In this document: positions 39,390 through 48,985 of the stretch, piece after piece
Numbering within the stretch: position 1 is the first letter of the stretch
How the letters are laid out: every line of letters starts with the position of its first letter
Assembly (NCBI GenBank): GCA_012295225.1
Contig: WMKK01000006.1
Coordinates: forward strand, 124,001-188,000
DNA length: 64,000 nt
Source of the DNA: Ostreococcus mediterraneus
Taxonomy: Eukaryota > Chlorophyta > Mamiellophyceae > Mamiellales > Bathycoccaceae
Reading direction: 5' to 3'
The notes under the pieces: model-generated
Told to the model about the DNA's origin: nothing
Seen by the model: only the letters and a program-made list of their open reading frames with translations
The model's database searches: none
Translations under genes and position numbers: made by a program

Positions 39390-40262
39390 ATGCGCCGCAC
39401 ACAGGCTCTTGTTGCCGCCACCGCTCGCGCGTTCACTTCATTGACCGCGAAGTCTAATCAAGAAATTATTATTTCTTCGAGAATCATGTCGAGTTGCTCG
39501 ACTTTCGCGCCCGTCCGCAGCATGGCGTTGAGAAGCTACAATGCCATGGCGGCCAAGGCAGCCGCCAATCAAGGTAGACCCGCGCACGCGTCTTCTCGGG
39601 TGATTCTCCCGAGCCGAGGGTTCTCTATCGTCGCCGAAGCGGGTGAAGGCGAGGGCGATGATGCCGCGTCGGCGCCCCGTGGCGAAGAAAACAAGCTCTA
39701 CATTGGTAACTTGAGCTGGAACACGACGGATGAAGAGCTCAGCCGCGTGTTCTCCGATTTTGATGTGCAGGAAGCAAGCGTCGTGATCGACAGAATGAAC
39801 GGCCGATCTCGTGGTTTCGCGTTCGTTACCGTCGGAAGTACAGAAGCTATGCAAGGTGCGATCGACGCTCTTGACGGTGCTGACGTCGACGGTCGGGAAA
39901 TTCGCGTGTCTCAAGCGCAAACGCAACCGCGCGACCGCGCCGATCGCCCCCCGCGCATGGAACGCGAAGGTGGCCGCGATGGTGGCCGCGGTCGTGGCCG
40001 AGGGATGGTCAACGACAAGCGTCGCGTGTACTTCGGTAACCTCTCCTGGGGTATGGATCACTTGGACCTGCAAGACCTTTGTGCTGAATTTGGTAACGTC
40101 GAGGACAGCCGCTTAATTACGGACCGCGAAACCGGCCGCTCCCGTGGCTTTGGTTTCGTGACCATGAGCAGCGAATCCGAGGCCGACGAAGTCGTCAACC
40201 AACTCAATGGTCAAGATGTCGATGGTCGCGTGCTTCGCGTGAACATTGCCAATTCGGACTAA
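39390..40262 (+). CDS. Chloroplast ribonucleoprotein (cpRNP) with two RRMs
   Basis: A 290-residue protein from ATG 39390. The first 75 residues lack acidic residues except one and look like an organelle transit peptide; an acidic GEGEGDDAAS segment follows, as in plant cp28/cp31 proteins. RRM1 (about 101-178) has LYIGNLSW and RSRGFAFVTV; RRM2 (about 212-288) has VYFGNLSW and RSRGFGFVTM, separated by an Arg/Gly linker. cpRNPs stabilise and help edit chloroplast transcripts. Mitochondrial targeting cannot be excluded. Alternative ATG at 39486. Confidence 0.88.
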   Translation: MRRTQALVAATARAFTSLTAKSNQEIIISSRIMSSCSTFAPVRSMALRSYNAMAAKAAANQGRPAHASSRVILPSRGFSIVAEAGEGEGDDAASAPRGEENKLYIGNLSWNTTDEELSRVFSDFDVQEASVVIDRMNGRSRGFAFVTVGSTEAMQGAIDALDGADVDGREIRVSQAQTQPRDRADRPPRMEREGGRDGGRGRGRGMVNDKRRVYFGNLSWGMDHLDLQDLCAEFGNVEDSRLITDRETGRSRGFGFVTMSSESEADEVVNQLNGQDVDGRVLRVNIANSD

Positions 40263-40598
40263 GTGTCGCCGTCGGTAACATACTTCGGTAATTTTCAGTT
40301 GGAGGAACGATCCAGCCAGAACAGAGTGTATAGGCAAAACAAATTAACAGTTGTACGCGTCGACGAGTGGGTTTATTATAGTGATAGTCTGGGGAATGTT
40401 TGAGTGGGAAGCACTCATTCACGCATTCAGTTTTGTGTGTGTAATAATCGATTTAACCGCTTGAAAGAAATTACGTCGCTAGCGCGTTTCGAGGCAACCC
40501 GCTCAACATACTTACTTCAGATGCGGTCGAACCCGTGTGGCGTACCACGTAGCGTTTGATAATGCGCTGTTAACATGCTATAACCTTGTGCTAATCGT
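40263..40598. other. 336-bp convergent intergenic region
   Basis: Lies between the 3' ends of the cpRNP gene (plus) and the HPAT-like gene (minus). AT-rich for this genome, with TTATTATAG and TAATAATCGATTT stretches likely to be 3' UTR and polyadenylation sequence. No RNA gene recognised. Confidence 0.5.
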
Positions 40599-42275
40599 CT
40601 ACTGGATGGCATCGACGGCTTCATTGAATATCTCCACCATCTTCCTAATCACCTCGTATTGCGACTCTTGGATTATTTTATCATCTTGCAACTTATACCC
40701 TTTTTCCGCATCCCATTTGGGCATGGACGGAATCTTTATCAGCTTGGACGATGTGCCCGTGTACGAGCGCTTATCGAAACTCCACACCTGCTCGTTTTTC
40801 GAGTTTTTGATCGTCGTACCCCAGGTGTAGTGCATAAGCGACGCTTGTCCGATGGTTATGTCCGCTGGCGGCTGAATCATGAGCTTCTGGAATGGTACGG
40901 GCGGGAGTTCAAATTCTAATTTCGGTCGCACGGCAGCTGCTGCAAACGACCACGCGTACATGTCTCGTACCCATCCGAATACTTTCTTGACAGTTTCGCT
41001 CGTCTCGCCTAATTCCACCTTTTGCGCCCACACCTCAGAGACACGCTCCAAATCATCGCGGTGAATACATTGCGGGGCATTGCCTGTTTGGTACACATCC
41101 TTCAGCGGACCATCTTTAGCTTCATCGTGAAGCTCTAACGATGCAGGCTTGGCGTTCGGATAAGATGGGACGATGTAACCAAACATAAACCCGTATGAAA
41201 ATCCTTTGGCGAGCACCACGCTCGGCGGCGGACTACGAATGAATAAATAATCAGTTTCCGCCATCAATATATGCGAGCACTGCTTCGCGTCTTGCGTTTG
41301 CGACCATTGGTATATCGCACGGGCGCGATCTTTAACGGCATAATCGCAATATACATCGCAATCCTTGTGTGTCGGGTCAACGCGCCATGTAGGAATAAGT
41401 TTCATCAGTTCGTCCTCTGTTGATCGATGCAATACTCGCGTAAACCGACGTAATATGCTATCTTTCTCGCTCGCCGCTTTTTTCCACGTCTCGTAAAAGA
41501 TTCTCGTTTGCCAGTTCATGTATGGCGATCCATTACTGGTGATCATCGTGTGCACGCATGTCTCCCAGCCTTCGCTTCCGCCGCCGGCGTATTTTGGCGT
41601 GTTTGGATATAATGTCCCACTTGTCGTTTTCTTATTGTGCTCTTGCCCGTACATTGGCGGCATGTACACCGTAGGAAGAACTCCCGTGAAACACGAACCC
41701 GGATTCGACGGATCAGTGCGCCAAAATCGACACGTTGCCGTTTGCTTGCACAGCGCGCAACACTCGGCGTCATCCGCCACCGTTGTACTCCCTTCACCCA
41801 CTTTTTGAGGACCCCAATAGTCACTCAAAGGAAGTACATGACACTCGTCATCTTTTGGCTCATTGGCTTGAATCATGTGCCACGTGTCGTCGTCGTAACC
41901 ACGCTCACCAGATATATCCTTCACCGAAGTCGCCTCCGACACGCGCTTCGTCGTCGCTGATCCCGCACCCGCAACGCTCTCACGAGGCGTCTCAACCTTC
42001 GATTCTTTCGCTACCGCCTCCCTTGATGCACGACGATCGTTAGCCTCTTGTTTCAATTGTTTGACGCGCTCGGCGACGTAGGCATCGCGCACGCTTTGCT
42101 TTGCAAAGTCTGTGACGGTATCCGTGACTGGAGAGTAATCCACATAGTTTGGCGTGATTTGCCGAACGATGAGCGCGTAGGTGATGCCCGCGACGATGAG
42201 CGTCGTCACAGTGGATGTGATCTTCGTGCGAGGGGGCTGTTTAGCCACCGAGCCGGGGAAGGGTCGACGCTTCAT
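40599..42275 (-). CDS. Hydroxyproline O-arabinosyltransferase-like glycosyltransferase with Apple/PAN module
   Basis: A 558-residue type II membrane protein from ATG 42275 (a TTG lies upstream). Anchor: TSTVTTLIVAGITYALIV (about 21-38), then a coiled stem. An Apple/PAN-like Cys module follows (about 140-210: DECHVLPLSDYWG, DDAECCALCKQTATCRFW). The C-terminal domain (about 240-555) follows plant HPAT: MNWQTRIFYETWKK, RFTRVLHR, LIPTWRVDP, ILMAETDYLFIRSP (metal-binding acids), KKVFGWVRDMYAW, LMHYTWG, WSFDKRSY. HPATs add arabinose to hydroxyproline of extensins and peptides in the Golgi. The Apple module is an extra not found in land-plant HPATs. Confidence 0.85.
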   Translation of the reverse strand: MKRRPFPGSVAKQPPRTKITSTVTTLIVAGITYALIVRQITPNYVDYSPVTDTVTDFAKQSVRDAYVAERVKQLKQEANDRRASREAVAKESKVETPRESVAGAGSATTKRVSEATSVKDISGERGYDDDTWHMIQANEPKDDECHVLPLSDYWGPQKVGEGSTTVADDAECCALCKQTATCRFWRTDPSNPGSCFTGVLPTVYMPPMYGQEHNKKTTSGTLYPNTPKYAGGGSEGWETCVHTMITSNGSPYMNWQTRIFYETWKKAASEKDSILRRFTRVLHRSTEDELMKLIPTWRVDPTHKDCDVYCDYAVKDRARAIYQWSQTQDAKQCSHILMAETDYLFIRSPPPSVVLAKGFSYGFMFGYIVPSYPNAKPASLELHDEAKDGPLKDVYQTGNAPQCIHRDDLERVSEVWAQKVELGETSETVKKVFGWVRDMYAWSFAAAAVRPKLEFELPPVPFQKLMIQPPADITIGQASLMHYTWGTTIKNSKNEQVWSFDKRSYTGTSSKLIKIPSMPKWDAEKGYKLQDDKIIQESQYEVIRKMVEIFNEAVDAIQ

Positions 42276-42481
42276 CGCGCGCCGCGCTCTGCGGTTGCAC
42301 GCTTCGAGGATAGACAAACTGACTGCGACGTGTTTGGGACGAATAACAAAAGTCTAAGCTTGAATACGCTTGCAAATAATCTATTATGGGTTTGTGTCTC
42401 TCCTCCTCCTCTCCCATCTCGTATGGCATCGCCCAGAGACGCATCCATCATTGCATCATCATCATCATTGCATCATGCCGG

Positions 42482-44320
42482 TTAATCGTATTTGGTGTAC
42501 GTTTTACTCGGGAGCAAGAAGCACTTGGCCAAGGCGACGATACCGCCGAAACGTTGACCGAACGTCATGCCAAAGAACATGCGCGAAAGCGCCTTGCAAA
42601 AGACAAAGGCGTTGTCCGCAACAGGGTAGCACAACGGCGGGGGAATATTGGTGTTCATAATCAAAGGGAATCTGTCGACGACGACGGATTTGGGCACGCA
42701 GCACCCGCGTAAGCCTTCGATACCGGCGAAGCGATCGAAACCAGACTCCTTGACGCCGCCAAACGGAAGCGACTGCGCCATGTACGTGGAGCAGAAATCG
42801 TTAATGGACGTCATACCAGCCTCAAGCTGCGCACCGAGCTTTTCAGCACGACGAGTTGAGCGAGTGAAAATGTTCGAGCCGAGACCGAAATCGCAATCAT
42901 TGGCGAGTGCGATGGATTCTTCATCGCTCTTCGTCTTGACAATGGCTAGCACCGGTCCAAAGACCTCCTCGCGCGCGATGCGCATGTCGTGCGTGATGCC
43001 AGAAATAACCGTCGGCGGATAGAACTGACCGCCCTTTGCGCCCAATTCAATGGAACCGCCGACATGGACGGTTGCACCGCGCTTCACTGCGTCATCGATG
43101 AGAGACTGCACGTATTGCGCTTGCTTGGGCATGCACATCGCGCCGCAATCAACCGACGCGTTGAGAGCCCAACCTTGGCGTAACTGCTTCGCAGACTCCA
43201 AGACTTTAGCCAAAAACTTGTCATGGATCTTTTCATGCACGTAGAATCGCTCTGCACCCGCACAGTTTTGACCGCACGACTGGAAAGCGCCGCGAAGCGC
43301 CATGGGGACGACTTGGTTCAAGTTTGCATCGGCGCAAACGATAAACGGATCTTTACCGCCGAGCTCTAATACGACAGGCGTGAGTGTCTTCGCCGCGGCT
43401 TCCATGACCTTGCGCCCAATGCCCGTTGAACCGACAAAAACGAGCTTTTGAACACCACCGGTAACTAAGGCGTTGCCCGCCTCGCCATAACCGGTGATGA
43501 TTTGCACCAAGTCTTTCGGCGCGCCAACGGCTTCAAGCGCGGCATCGATGACGCGACCGTAGTATTGCGAGCTCCAGCTGGCATATTCGCTCACTTTGAC
43601 CACGAGCGCGTTACCTGCAAACAAGTTGGCCACCAACGGGTTGAACACGTTGTGAAATGGATAATTCCACGGCACAATTGCGCCCATGACACCGACTGGA
43701 TGGTACTCAACCCGAGCCTTCTTGTAAAACATCATCGCTCCGCTCGAACGATACTCTGGCTTTAACCAATGTTCACCTTCATTGCACAACCAACGGATCT
43801 TCTCCAGCGTCACCAATACCTCACCGAACGCCGCGTCGACGAGAGGCTTACCGCTGTCCCGCGCGCTCACGCGGCAAATCGTATCCTGCTCCTCTAAGAT
43901 GAATCGCTGGATCACGCGCAAGAGTTCACGGCGCTTCGCAAACGACGATTTCGCCCAAATCTTTTGCGCCGCCGCGGCTTTCGCAATGCGTTCCTTGACT
44001 TCATCCGCGCGCATCGCCGGCATATCCGCGCACAGCTTTGTCATGTTACCCGGGTCGTAGCACGGCACCGACGTCGTGGGCCAATTCTTAGACGGGTCGA
44101 AACGCTCGTCGGGATACCCATTCTCTTCCTCTTCGGTCAAGCGCACGTTGAGCTTGGGCACGGACGGAGGCGCCGTGAGCCAGCGAAGCAAAAGCGCGAC
44201 GATCGCAATGACGCCCCAGCGCTGCGTCGTGCTCTCAATCGAGCGCACGGTGACGAACGCGCGGTTCGCGTAATGGAACACCGTCATCGCGCCATTCGTG
44301 ACGTCGTCGACGGACACCAT
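42482..44320 (-). CDS. ALDH22A1: Aldehyde dehydrogenase, ALDH22A1 type
   Basis: A 612-residue protein from ATG 44320. A membrane segment (WGVIAIVALLLRWLTAPP, about 35-52) precedes the dehydrogenase. Key motifs: VPWNYPFHNVFNP, the Rossmann VFVGSTGIG, the active-site Glu in VLELGGKDP and the catalytic Cys in FQSCGQNCAGAER. The long C-terminal extension with PPPLCYPVADNAFVFCKALS is characteristic of the plant ALDH22 family, whose members sit in the secretory pathway and oxidise an uncertain substrate. All catalytic residues are present. Divergent from the glutaminyl cyclase gene, 109 bp away. Confidence 0.93.
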   Translation of the reverse strand: MVSVDDVTNGAMTVFHYANRAFVTVRSIESTTQRWGVIAIVALLLRWLTAPPSVPKLNVRLTEEEENGYPDERFDPSKNWPTTSVPCYDPGNMTKLCADMPAMRADEVKERIAKAAAAQKIWAKSSFAKRRELLRVIQRFILEEQDTICRVSARDSGKPLVDAAFGEVLVTLEKIRWLCNEGEHWLKPEYRSSGAMMFYKKARVEYHPVGVMGAIVPWNYPFHNVFNPLVANLFAGNALVVKVSEYASWSSQYYGRVIDAALEAVGAPKDLVQIITGYGEAGNALVTGGVQKLVFVGSTGIGRKVMEAAAKTLTPVVLELGGKDPFIVCADANLNQVVPMALRGAFQSCGQNCAGAERFYVHEKIHDKFLAKVLESAKQLRQGWALNASVDCGAMCMPKQAQYVQSLIDDAVKRGATVHVGGSIELGAKGGQFYPPTVISGITHDMRIAREEVFGPVLAIVKTKSDEESIALANDCDFGLGSNIFTRSTRRAEKLGAQLEAGMTSINDFCSTYMAQSLPFGGVKESGFDRFAGIEGLRGCCVPKSVVVDRFPLIMNTNIPPPLCYPVADNAFVFCKALSRMFFGMTFGQRFGGIVALAKCFLLPSKTYTKYD

Positions 44321-44429
44321 GACGTCGCCGGCGACGAGGCGTGTTCGGGAGTGACGTCCGAGGCTCGATTGTTTGAGATTACCCCCTCAGTGCGTGCCGC
44401 AGTAGTGTCGAGAACGCCACGCGACATCC

Positions 44430-45575
44430 ATGCGCCACGACGACGCGGTCGCGACATCGACGTTGGAGCAGTTTTCACAGTCGAGCGAGCGGCGCGGGCT
44501 CGTGGATGCGACGGAGAGAATGGCGAGGCACGGCGCGGTGAACACCAATCATCAATCACAGCGCACTGGTTCGCGCGTGTCGAGTGCAGGCGTGGCGGCG
44601 ATGACGCTGGTGCTAGTGTTCATCGTACTCTCCTTCTCCTCGACGTCGTCAACGACGTCGTCGTCGTTGTCGTTGACGTCGCAGGGCGTTACGGCTGTCG
44701 GTGGGGCTCAACTGGGCGCGGGCGCGCGTGAAGACGGTTCGCCGCGCGTTTACGTTTATGACGTCGTCAACGCGTACCCGCACGACAGACGAGCATTCAC
44801 GCAAGGGTTGACTGTGTGTGGTCAGGATGTGTTGTGCGAAAGCACGGGAGCTGTGCATGGGATGAAGAGCCAGGTGCGTGTGACGGATGTCTCGACGGGC
44901 GAGAGAAAAAGCGGCGCCAAGGACATTCCATCGCCTACGTTTGCCGAAGGTTTGACGAAAGTAGGCGATGACTTATTTTTAATCACTTGGAAGTCGGATA
45001 AAGGATTGAAGTACACGTTATCGGCAAATCATGAGTTGGAGGAGAAGGGGACGTTTCGCACGCCGCTCTCCGACGGGTGGGGACTCGCGGCGCACGCTTT
45101 AATCGATGGCACCACGGTGTTGTACGCTACGGACGCGTCTAACAAACTCCACGTTTTAGATCTTCCTACGGGTGAAGGTGCGGTGGCATCGCTACGACGT
45201 TCGGTGACGATTACGGATAACGGTGAACCAGTGCGTTTTGCCAACGAGCTCGAAGTCATCCACGGCGCGGTGTTCGCCAACATCCTTGAGCGCCCATGCT
45301 TAGCGCGCATAGATCCCGAAACGGGCAAGATCACGGGCTGGGTGAACATGGGAACGTTAAAGTCAACGTCACCGAATGATAACGTCGGCGAAGTGTTGAA
45401 CGGCATCGCGTACGACGAAGAGAGCGACAGACTCTTTGTCACGGGGAAAATGTGGGCGACGCTGTTTGAAGTAAAATTACGAGAAGTCACCGGCGCGGAG
45501 TATGAAGACGCGTTGATTGAGGCTCGTGCATTGTGTACGCCGCCAAAATCTCTGGCAAGTTACGGGTATCCGTAG
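44430..45575 (+). CDS. Glutaminyl-peptide cyclotransferase, plant/bacterial beta-propeller type
   Basis: A 381-residue protein from ATG 44430. An N-terminal anchor (VAAMTLVLVFIVLSFSS, about 54-70) places it in the secretory pathway as a type II membrane protein. The five-blade propeller family motif HDRRAFTQGLTV opens the catalytic domain, followed by FAEGLTKVGDDLFLITWKS, LSDGWGLAA, FANELEVI and LNGIAYDEESDRLFVTGK. The enzyme converts N-terminal Gln to pyroglutamate on secreted proteins. It is unrelated to the animal zinc QC. C-terminus ASYGYP. Confidence 0.92.
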   Translation: MRHDDAVATSTLEQFSQSSERRGLVDATERMARHGAVNTNHQSQRTGSRVSSAGVAAMTLVLVFIVLSFSSTSSTTSSSLSLTSQGVTAVGGAQLGAGAREDGSPRVYVYDVVNAYPHDRRAFTQGLTVCGQDVLCESTGAVHGMKSQVRVTDVSTGERKSGAKDIPSPTFAEGLTKVGDDLFLITWKSDKGLKYTLSANHELEEKGTFRTPLSDGWGLAAHALIDGTTVLYATDASNKLHVLDLPTGEGAVASLRRSVTITDNGEPVRFANELEVIHGAVFANILERPCLARIDPETGKITGWVNMGTLKSTSPNDNVGEVLNGIAYDEESDRLFVTGKMWATLFEVKLREVTGAEYEDALIEARALCTPPKSLASYGYP

Positions 45576-45818
45576 CGACTGTACAATACCTTTAGACACG
45601 TTGTAACATATTCCATATTTCCGCAACGAATGAGTCACATCGAGAGTAAAGTTTGGTTCATTCAATATTTTGAATTACAATCGCTAATCCCGCTATGTGA
45701 GAAATGCGCGCGATTGTTTGTGCAATATTTGTATTTTCTAATTCAGTAGAAATTCCTACCCCGCATCAAGCGCTTCTAAAGACGCGGTTCCATGTCTCAA
45801 ATCCAATCAAATTTCCAT

Positions 45819-46799
45819 TTAGGCGGCGGCGGCACCAGCGACAAGCTCAATAATTTCAGAGGTAATCTTGGCTTGGCGAGCGCGGTTGTAGACAAGGCTC
45901 AAGTTCTTCTTGAGTTCCTTGGCGTTGTCGGACGCAGTGGACATCGCGTTCATGCGCGCCGCGAGCTCAGAGGCGAGAGACTCTTGGAGCGCACGGAGGA
46001 TTTGAGAGTTCATGTACAACGGCATGAGCGCCTCAAGGATTTGGTTCGGATCTTGCTCGAATTGCATGACACCCTCGAACTCAGAGACCTCAGTGTCCGC
46101 CTTCACACGCTTGACGGCGAACTCACCATCTTCAGACGTAAGCTTGAAGATTTCGTCGTTGGCGGCGTCAACGCACACGCCGTCGACGCTGCACACTTCA
46201 CCCTCCTTGGAAAGGGGCAAGAGCGTTTGCACAGTCGGTTCAGCGGCGATGAGGGAAACAAATCGGGAGTAGATCATTTCAACCTTGTCGACTTCTTCGG
46301 AGGTGAACTCAGCGAAGATGTCATCAGCAATGGTTTGCGCGTCTTGCGTGGACGGGGACTGGCCCATGTTGAAGCGCTTGACCAAGTCGTATCGATCCTT
46401 GCGGCGGTTGAAGTACACACCACCCTTCTTACCGACAGTGATGAGCTTGCACTCAACGCCTTGCGCCTTGAGCTCCGCAACACGCTGTTCGGTCTTACGG
46501 ATGATAAAGTTGTTGAAACCACCGCACAAACCGCGGTCGCCAGTGCACGAAACGATCAAAACCTTCTTCACCGGGCGTTGCTTGGTCAACGGCACGTCAA
46601 CATCTTCGCCAGACAAACGTTGGTTGATGGCGAAGAGCACCTTGACAAGAGACTCCGAGAACGGACGAGCACCAATGACGGCATCTTGCGCCTTGCGCAC
46701 CTTGGCCGCGGCGACGAGCTTCATCGCGTCGGTGATCTTCTTCGTGTTCCCGACAGAGGCGATGCGGTCACGCATCTCCTTCGGCGACGCGTTACGAAT
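45819..46799 (-). CDS. ATPC: Chloroplast ATP synthase gamma subunit, last exon (first exon missing)
   Basis: This exon codes the mature protein: IRNASPKEMRDRIASVGNTK at the start, the GDRGLCGGFNN loop, and LALYNRARQ-type end (LSLVYNRARQAKITSEIIEL). A splice acceptor GTGTAG lies directly before 46799, with CTGAC about 30 bp above it as a possible branch site. The Cys pair in GEVCSVDGVCVD is the thioredoxin-controlled disulfide region unique to chloroplast gamma subunits, so this is CF1 gamma, not the mitochondrial form. The transit peptide exon is not visible between here and 47917, most of which is an N gap. Confidence 0.95.
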   Translation of the reverse strand: MRNASPKEMRDRIASVGNTKKITDAMKLVAAAKVRKAQDAVIGARPFSESLVKVLFAINQRLSGEDVDVPLTKQRPVKKVLIVSCTGDRGLCGGFNNFIIRKTEQRVAELKAQGVECKLITVGKKGGVYFNRRKDRYDLVKRFNMGQSPSTQDAQTIADDIFAEFTSEEVDKVEMIYSRFVSLIAAEPTVQTLLPLSKEGEVCSVDGVCVDAANDEIFKLTSEDGEFAVKRVKADTEVSEFEGVMQFEQDPNQILEALMPLYMNSQILRALQESLASELAARMNAMSTASDNAKELKKNLSLVYNRARQAKITSEIIELVAGAAAA

Positions 46800-47110
46800 C
46801 TACACGAGATGACGAAAACAAAACACACGTCAGTACACGCGTTCACACACGTCACGACACACATCCGCGCGCACCCGCGCGCCGCGCGCCCCGCACCCTA
46901 TCGGATCACCCTCCTATGGGCAAACAGTACGCCCACGACGGACAGGTTTTTGATACGATACGGATGGGCGAGGGATATCGCCCGGCGCCCACCCCCCGCG
47001 CGCGCGCCCCCCCCCCGCCGCTCGACGCGCGCGACGCGCGCGCCATCCACGCACGCATCCGCACACCCCACGCCACCGCCGACGCGCCCCGCGCCGTCGC
47101 GCGACGCCCG

Positions 47111-47685
47111 NNNNNNNNNNNNNNNNNNNNNNNNNNNNNNNNNNNNNNNNNNNNNNNNNNNNNNNNNNNNNNNNNNNNNNNNNNNNNNNNNNNNNNNNNN
47201 NNNNNNNNNNNNNNNNNNNNNNNNNNNNNNNNNNNNNNNNNNNNNNNNNNNNNNNNNNNNNNNNNNNNNNNNNNNNNNNNNNNNNNNNNNNNNNNNNNNN
47301 NNNNNNNNNNNNNNNNNNNNNNNNNNNNNNNNNNNNNNNNNNNNNNNNNNNNNNNNNNNNNNNNNNNNNNNNNNNNNNNNNNNNNNNNNNNNNNNNNNNN
47401 NNNNNNNNNNNNNNNNNNNNNNNNNNNNNNNNNNNNNNNNNNNNNNNNNNNNNNNNNNNNNNNNNNNNNNNNNNNNNNNNNNNNNNNNNNNNNNNNNNNN
47501 NNNNNNNNNNNNNNNNNNNNNNNNNNNNNNNNNNNNNNNNNNNNNNNNNNNNNNNNNNNNNNNNNNNNNNNNNNNNNNNNNNNNNNNNNNNNNNNNNNNN
47601 NNNNNNNNNNNNNNNNNNNNNNNNNNNNNNNNNNNNNNNNNNNNNNNNNNNNNNNNNNNNNNNNNNNNNNNNNNNNNNNNNNNNN
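47111..47685. other. Assembly gap, 575 N
   Basis: An unbroken run of N. Frames reported through it are artefacts. Confidence 1.
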
Positions 47686-47786
47686 GCGTGATGGGCGCGT
47701 GGGGGGTTGTGTACGGTGATTTATGCACAGGTGGGTTTTTTTGTGCGTACGCGTGCGCGCGTGATGGGCGCGTGGGGGGTTGTGTA
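47686..47786. repeat. Tandem repeat at gap edge, 73-bp period
   Basis: A 28-bp sequence beginning GCGTGATGGGCGCGTGGGGG occurs at 47686-47713 and again, identical, at 47759-47786. The first copy abuts the N gap, so more copies probably lie inside it. GT-rich spacers lie between. Confidence 0.75.
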
Positions 47787-47917
47787 TGCGGTGTGTGGGA
47801 CTCTCTGGGTCGTGATTGGTGGATCGTGATGGGTGTGGGTGGGTGTGTACCCCCTGGATGTCGGCGCGTCGGCGCGTCGGCGCGGGCGCGCGCGTGTGTG
47901 TGTATTATACGAGCGAG

Positions 47918-48844
47918 CTAACGGGCGAGGTGCAGGGCGTGGGTGTCGACGCGCACGGGTCCGCCCGCGGCGAGGAGCACGCTCGCGGCTTGGTCGCAGT
48001 CGGGGTATTGGGACGGCGCGCTCGGGGCGCCGCGCGCGCGGAGTTCGTCCCACGTTTCGTCTCTGAGCTGCGTTTCGCGCACGACGCACACGGTGCCGGC
48101 TTTATCGCGTTGGGTGACGTCGCAGAAGAATCGAGTCTCGCGCAGGCGCACGCGCACGCCGTCGACGCGGAGCCAGAAGCGGAGGAGCACGAACCAACAT
48201 TTGGGCATGGCGCGCACTTTTAACGCCAAGCGCGCGACGCCGTTGTCGTCGAGCTCGGATTCGTACAGCGTGAGCTCGTCGTATAACTGAATCGGGTCGC
48301 GTTCGGTGAGCATGGCTCGGTCGATGCGCAAGGATGTGGGTTCCCACGTCGGCGCTGGTGCGGCGCGCGACGGCGCGACGGAGACCGAGCCGCCGTACGG
48401 CGTGGTAAACGTCCAGTCGTAGCTCGTCGACGTCTCCGTGGAGTTCCACGCCGCCGATGACGGCGGCGGCGCTCGAGCCTTCGCATCTTCGGCCACATCG
48501 CCACCGTCGCGTTGCGCCGCGGCCGACGCGGGCGCGGGCGCGACGCCGTCGCCGAAGCGCTCGACGTGCGCGCGCGTCCACGTCGCCGCCGCCGCAACCT
48601 TTATCACCTCCCCTTTCGCCTCCACCCACTCGCGCAGCGCGTCCTCGGCGTTGAAACTCAACGTCACCCCACTCTCGGCGTGCGTGAACGTGAGCGACGA
48701 ATCGAACAGCATCTCTGGCGTCGTCGGCGCGCCCGTCGATGCTTCCACCTGCTCGATGCGCTCGCGCGGGACGATGGCTGTGGTTTCGCTGCGCACGTGC
48801 CATCCACCGGCGAGTTCGAGCGACTCCACGCGGTGCGCAGGCAT
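47918..48844 (-). CDS. TIP41: TIP41-like protein (PP2A/TOR pathway regulator)
   Basis: A 308-residue protein from ATG 48844. The N-terminal domain (VESLELAGGWHVRSETTAIV, PEMLFDSSLTFTHAESGVTL, FNAEDALREWV) and the core (YDWTFTTPYGGSV, RIDRAMLTERDPIQLYDELT, LYESELDDNGVARLALKVRA, MPKCWFVLLRFWLRVDGVRV) match TIP41/TIPRL. These proteins bind PP2A-type catalytic subunits and act with TAP42/TOR signalling. An Ala/Pro-rich insertion separates the two halves (about 105-135). Divergent from malic enzyme, 141 bp away. Confidence 0.93.
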   Translation of the reverse strand: MPAHRVESLELAGGWHVRSETTAIVPRERIEQVEASTGAPTTPEMLFDSSLTFTHAESGVTLSFNAEDALREWVEAKGEVIKVAAAATWTRAHVERFGDGVAPAPASAAAQRDGGDVAEDAKARAPPPSSAAWNSTETSTSYDWTFTTPYGGSVSVAPSRAAPAPTWEPTSLRIDRAMLTERDPIQLYDELTLYESELDDNGVARLALKVRAMPKCWFVLLRFWLRVDGVRVRLRETRFFCDVTQRDKAGTVCVVRETQLRDETWDELRARGAPSAPSQYPDCDQAASVLLAAGGPVRVDTHALHLAR

Positions 48845-48985
48845 CGTCCTCGCGCGCGCGCGCGCCGTCCGCTCGCGCTTCAGTCACCGTCCGTTCGCCG
48901 TCCGCTCGCGCGCGGCGCGCTCTGTGGAGAGTGACGCGTCATCATCTTTCGCCTCACACGCCGCCGCGCGCCTTCATCGCGCGCG

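Larger units (their letters stand above)
46800..47917. other. ATPC intron/upstream region broken by a sequence gap
   Basis: Sequence between the ATPC exon and the TIP41-like gene (both minus). Visible parts are extremely GC-rich with a C10 run (about 47011-47020), then 575 N, then GT-rich repeats. It should contain the ATPC intron, first exon and promoter. Confidence 0.7.

Noticed and set aside
45792-47921. 709-codon plus-strand frame through the N gap
   Set aside because: Antisense to the ATP synthase gamma exon and bridged only by N; the real protein is on the minus strand.
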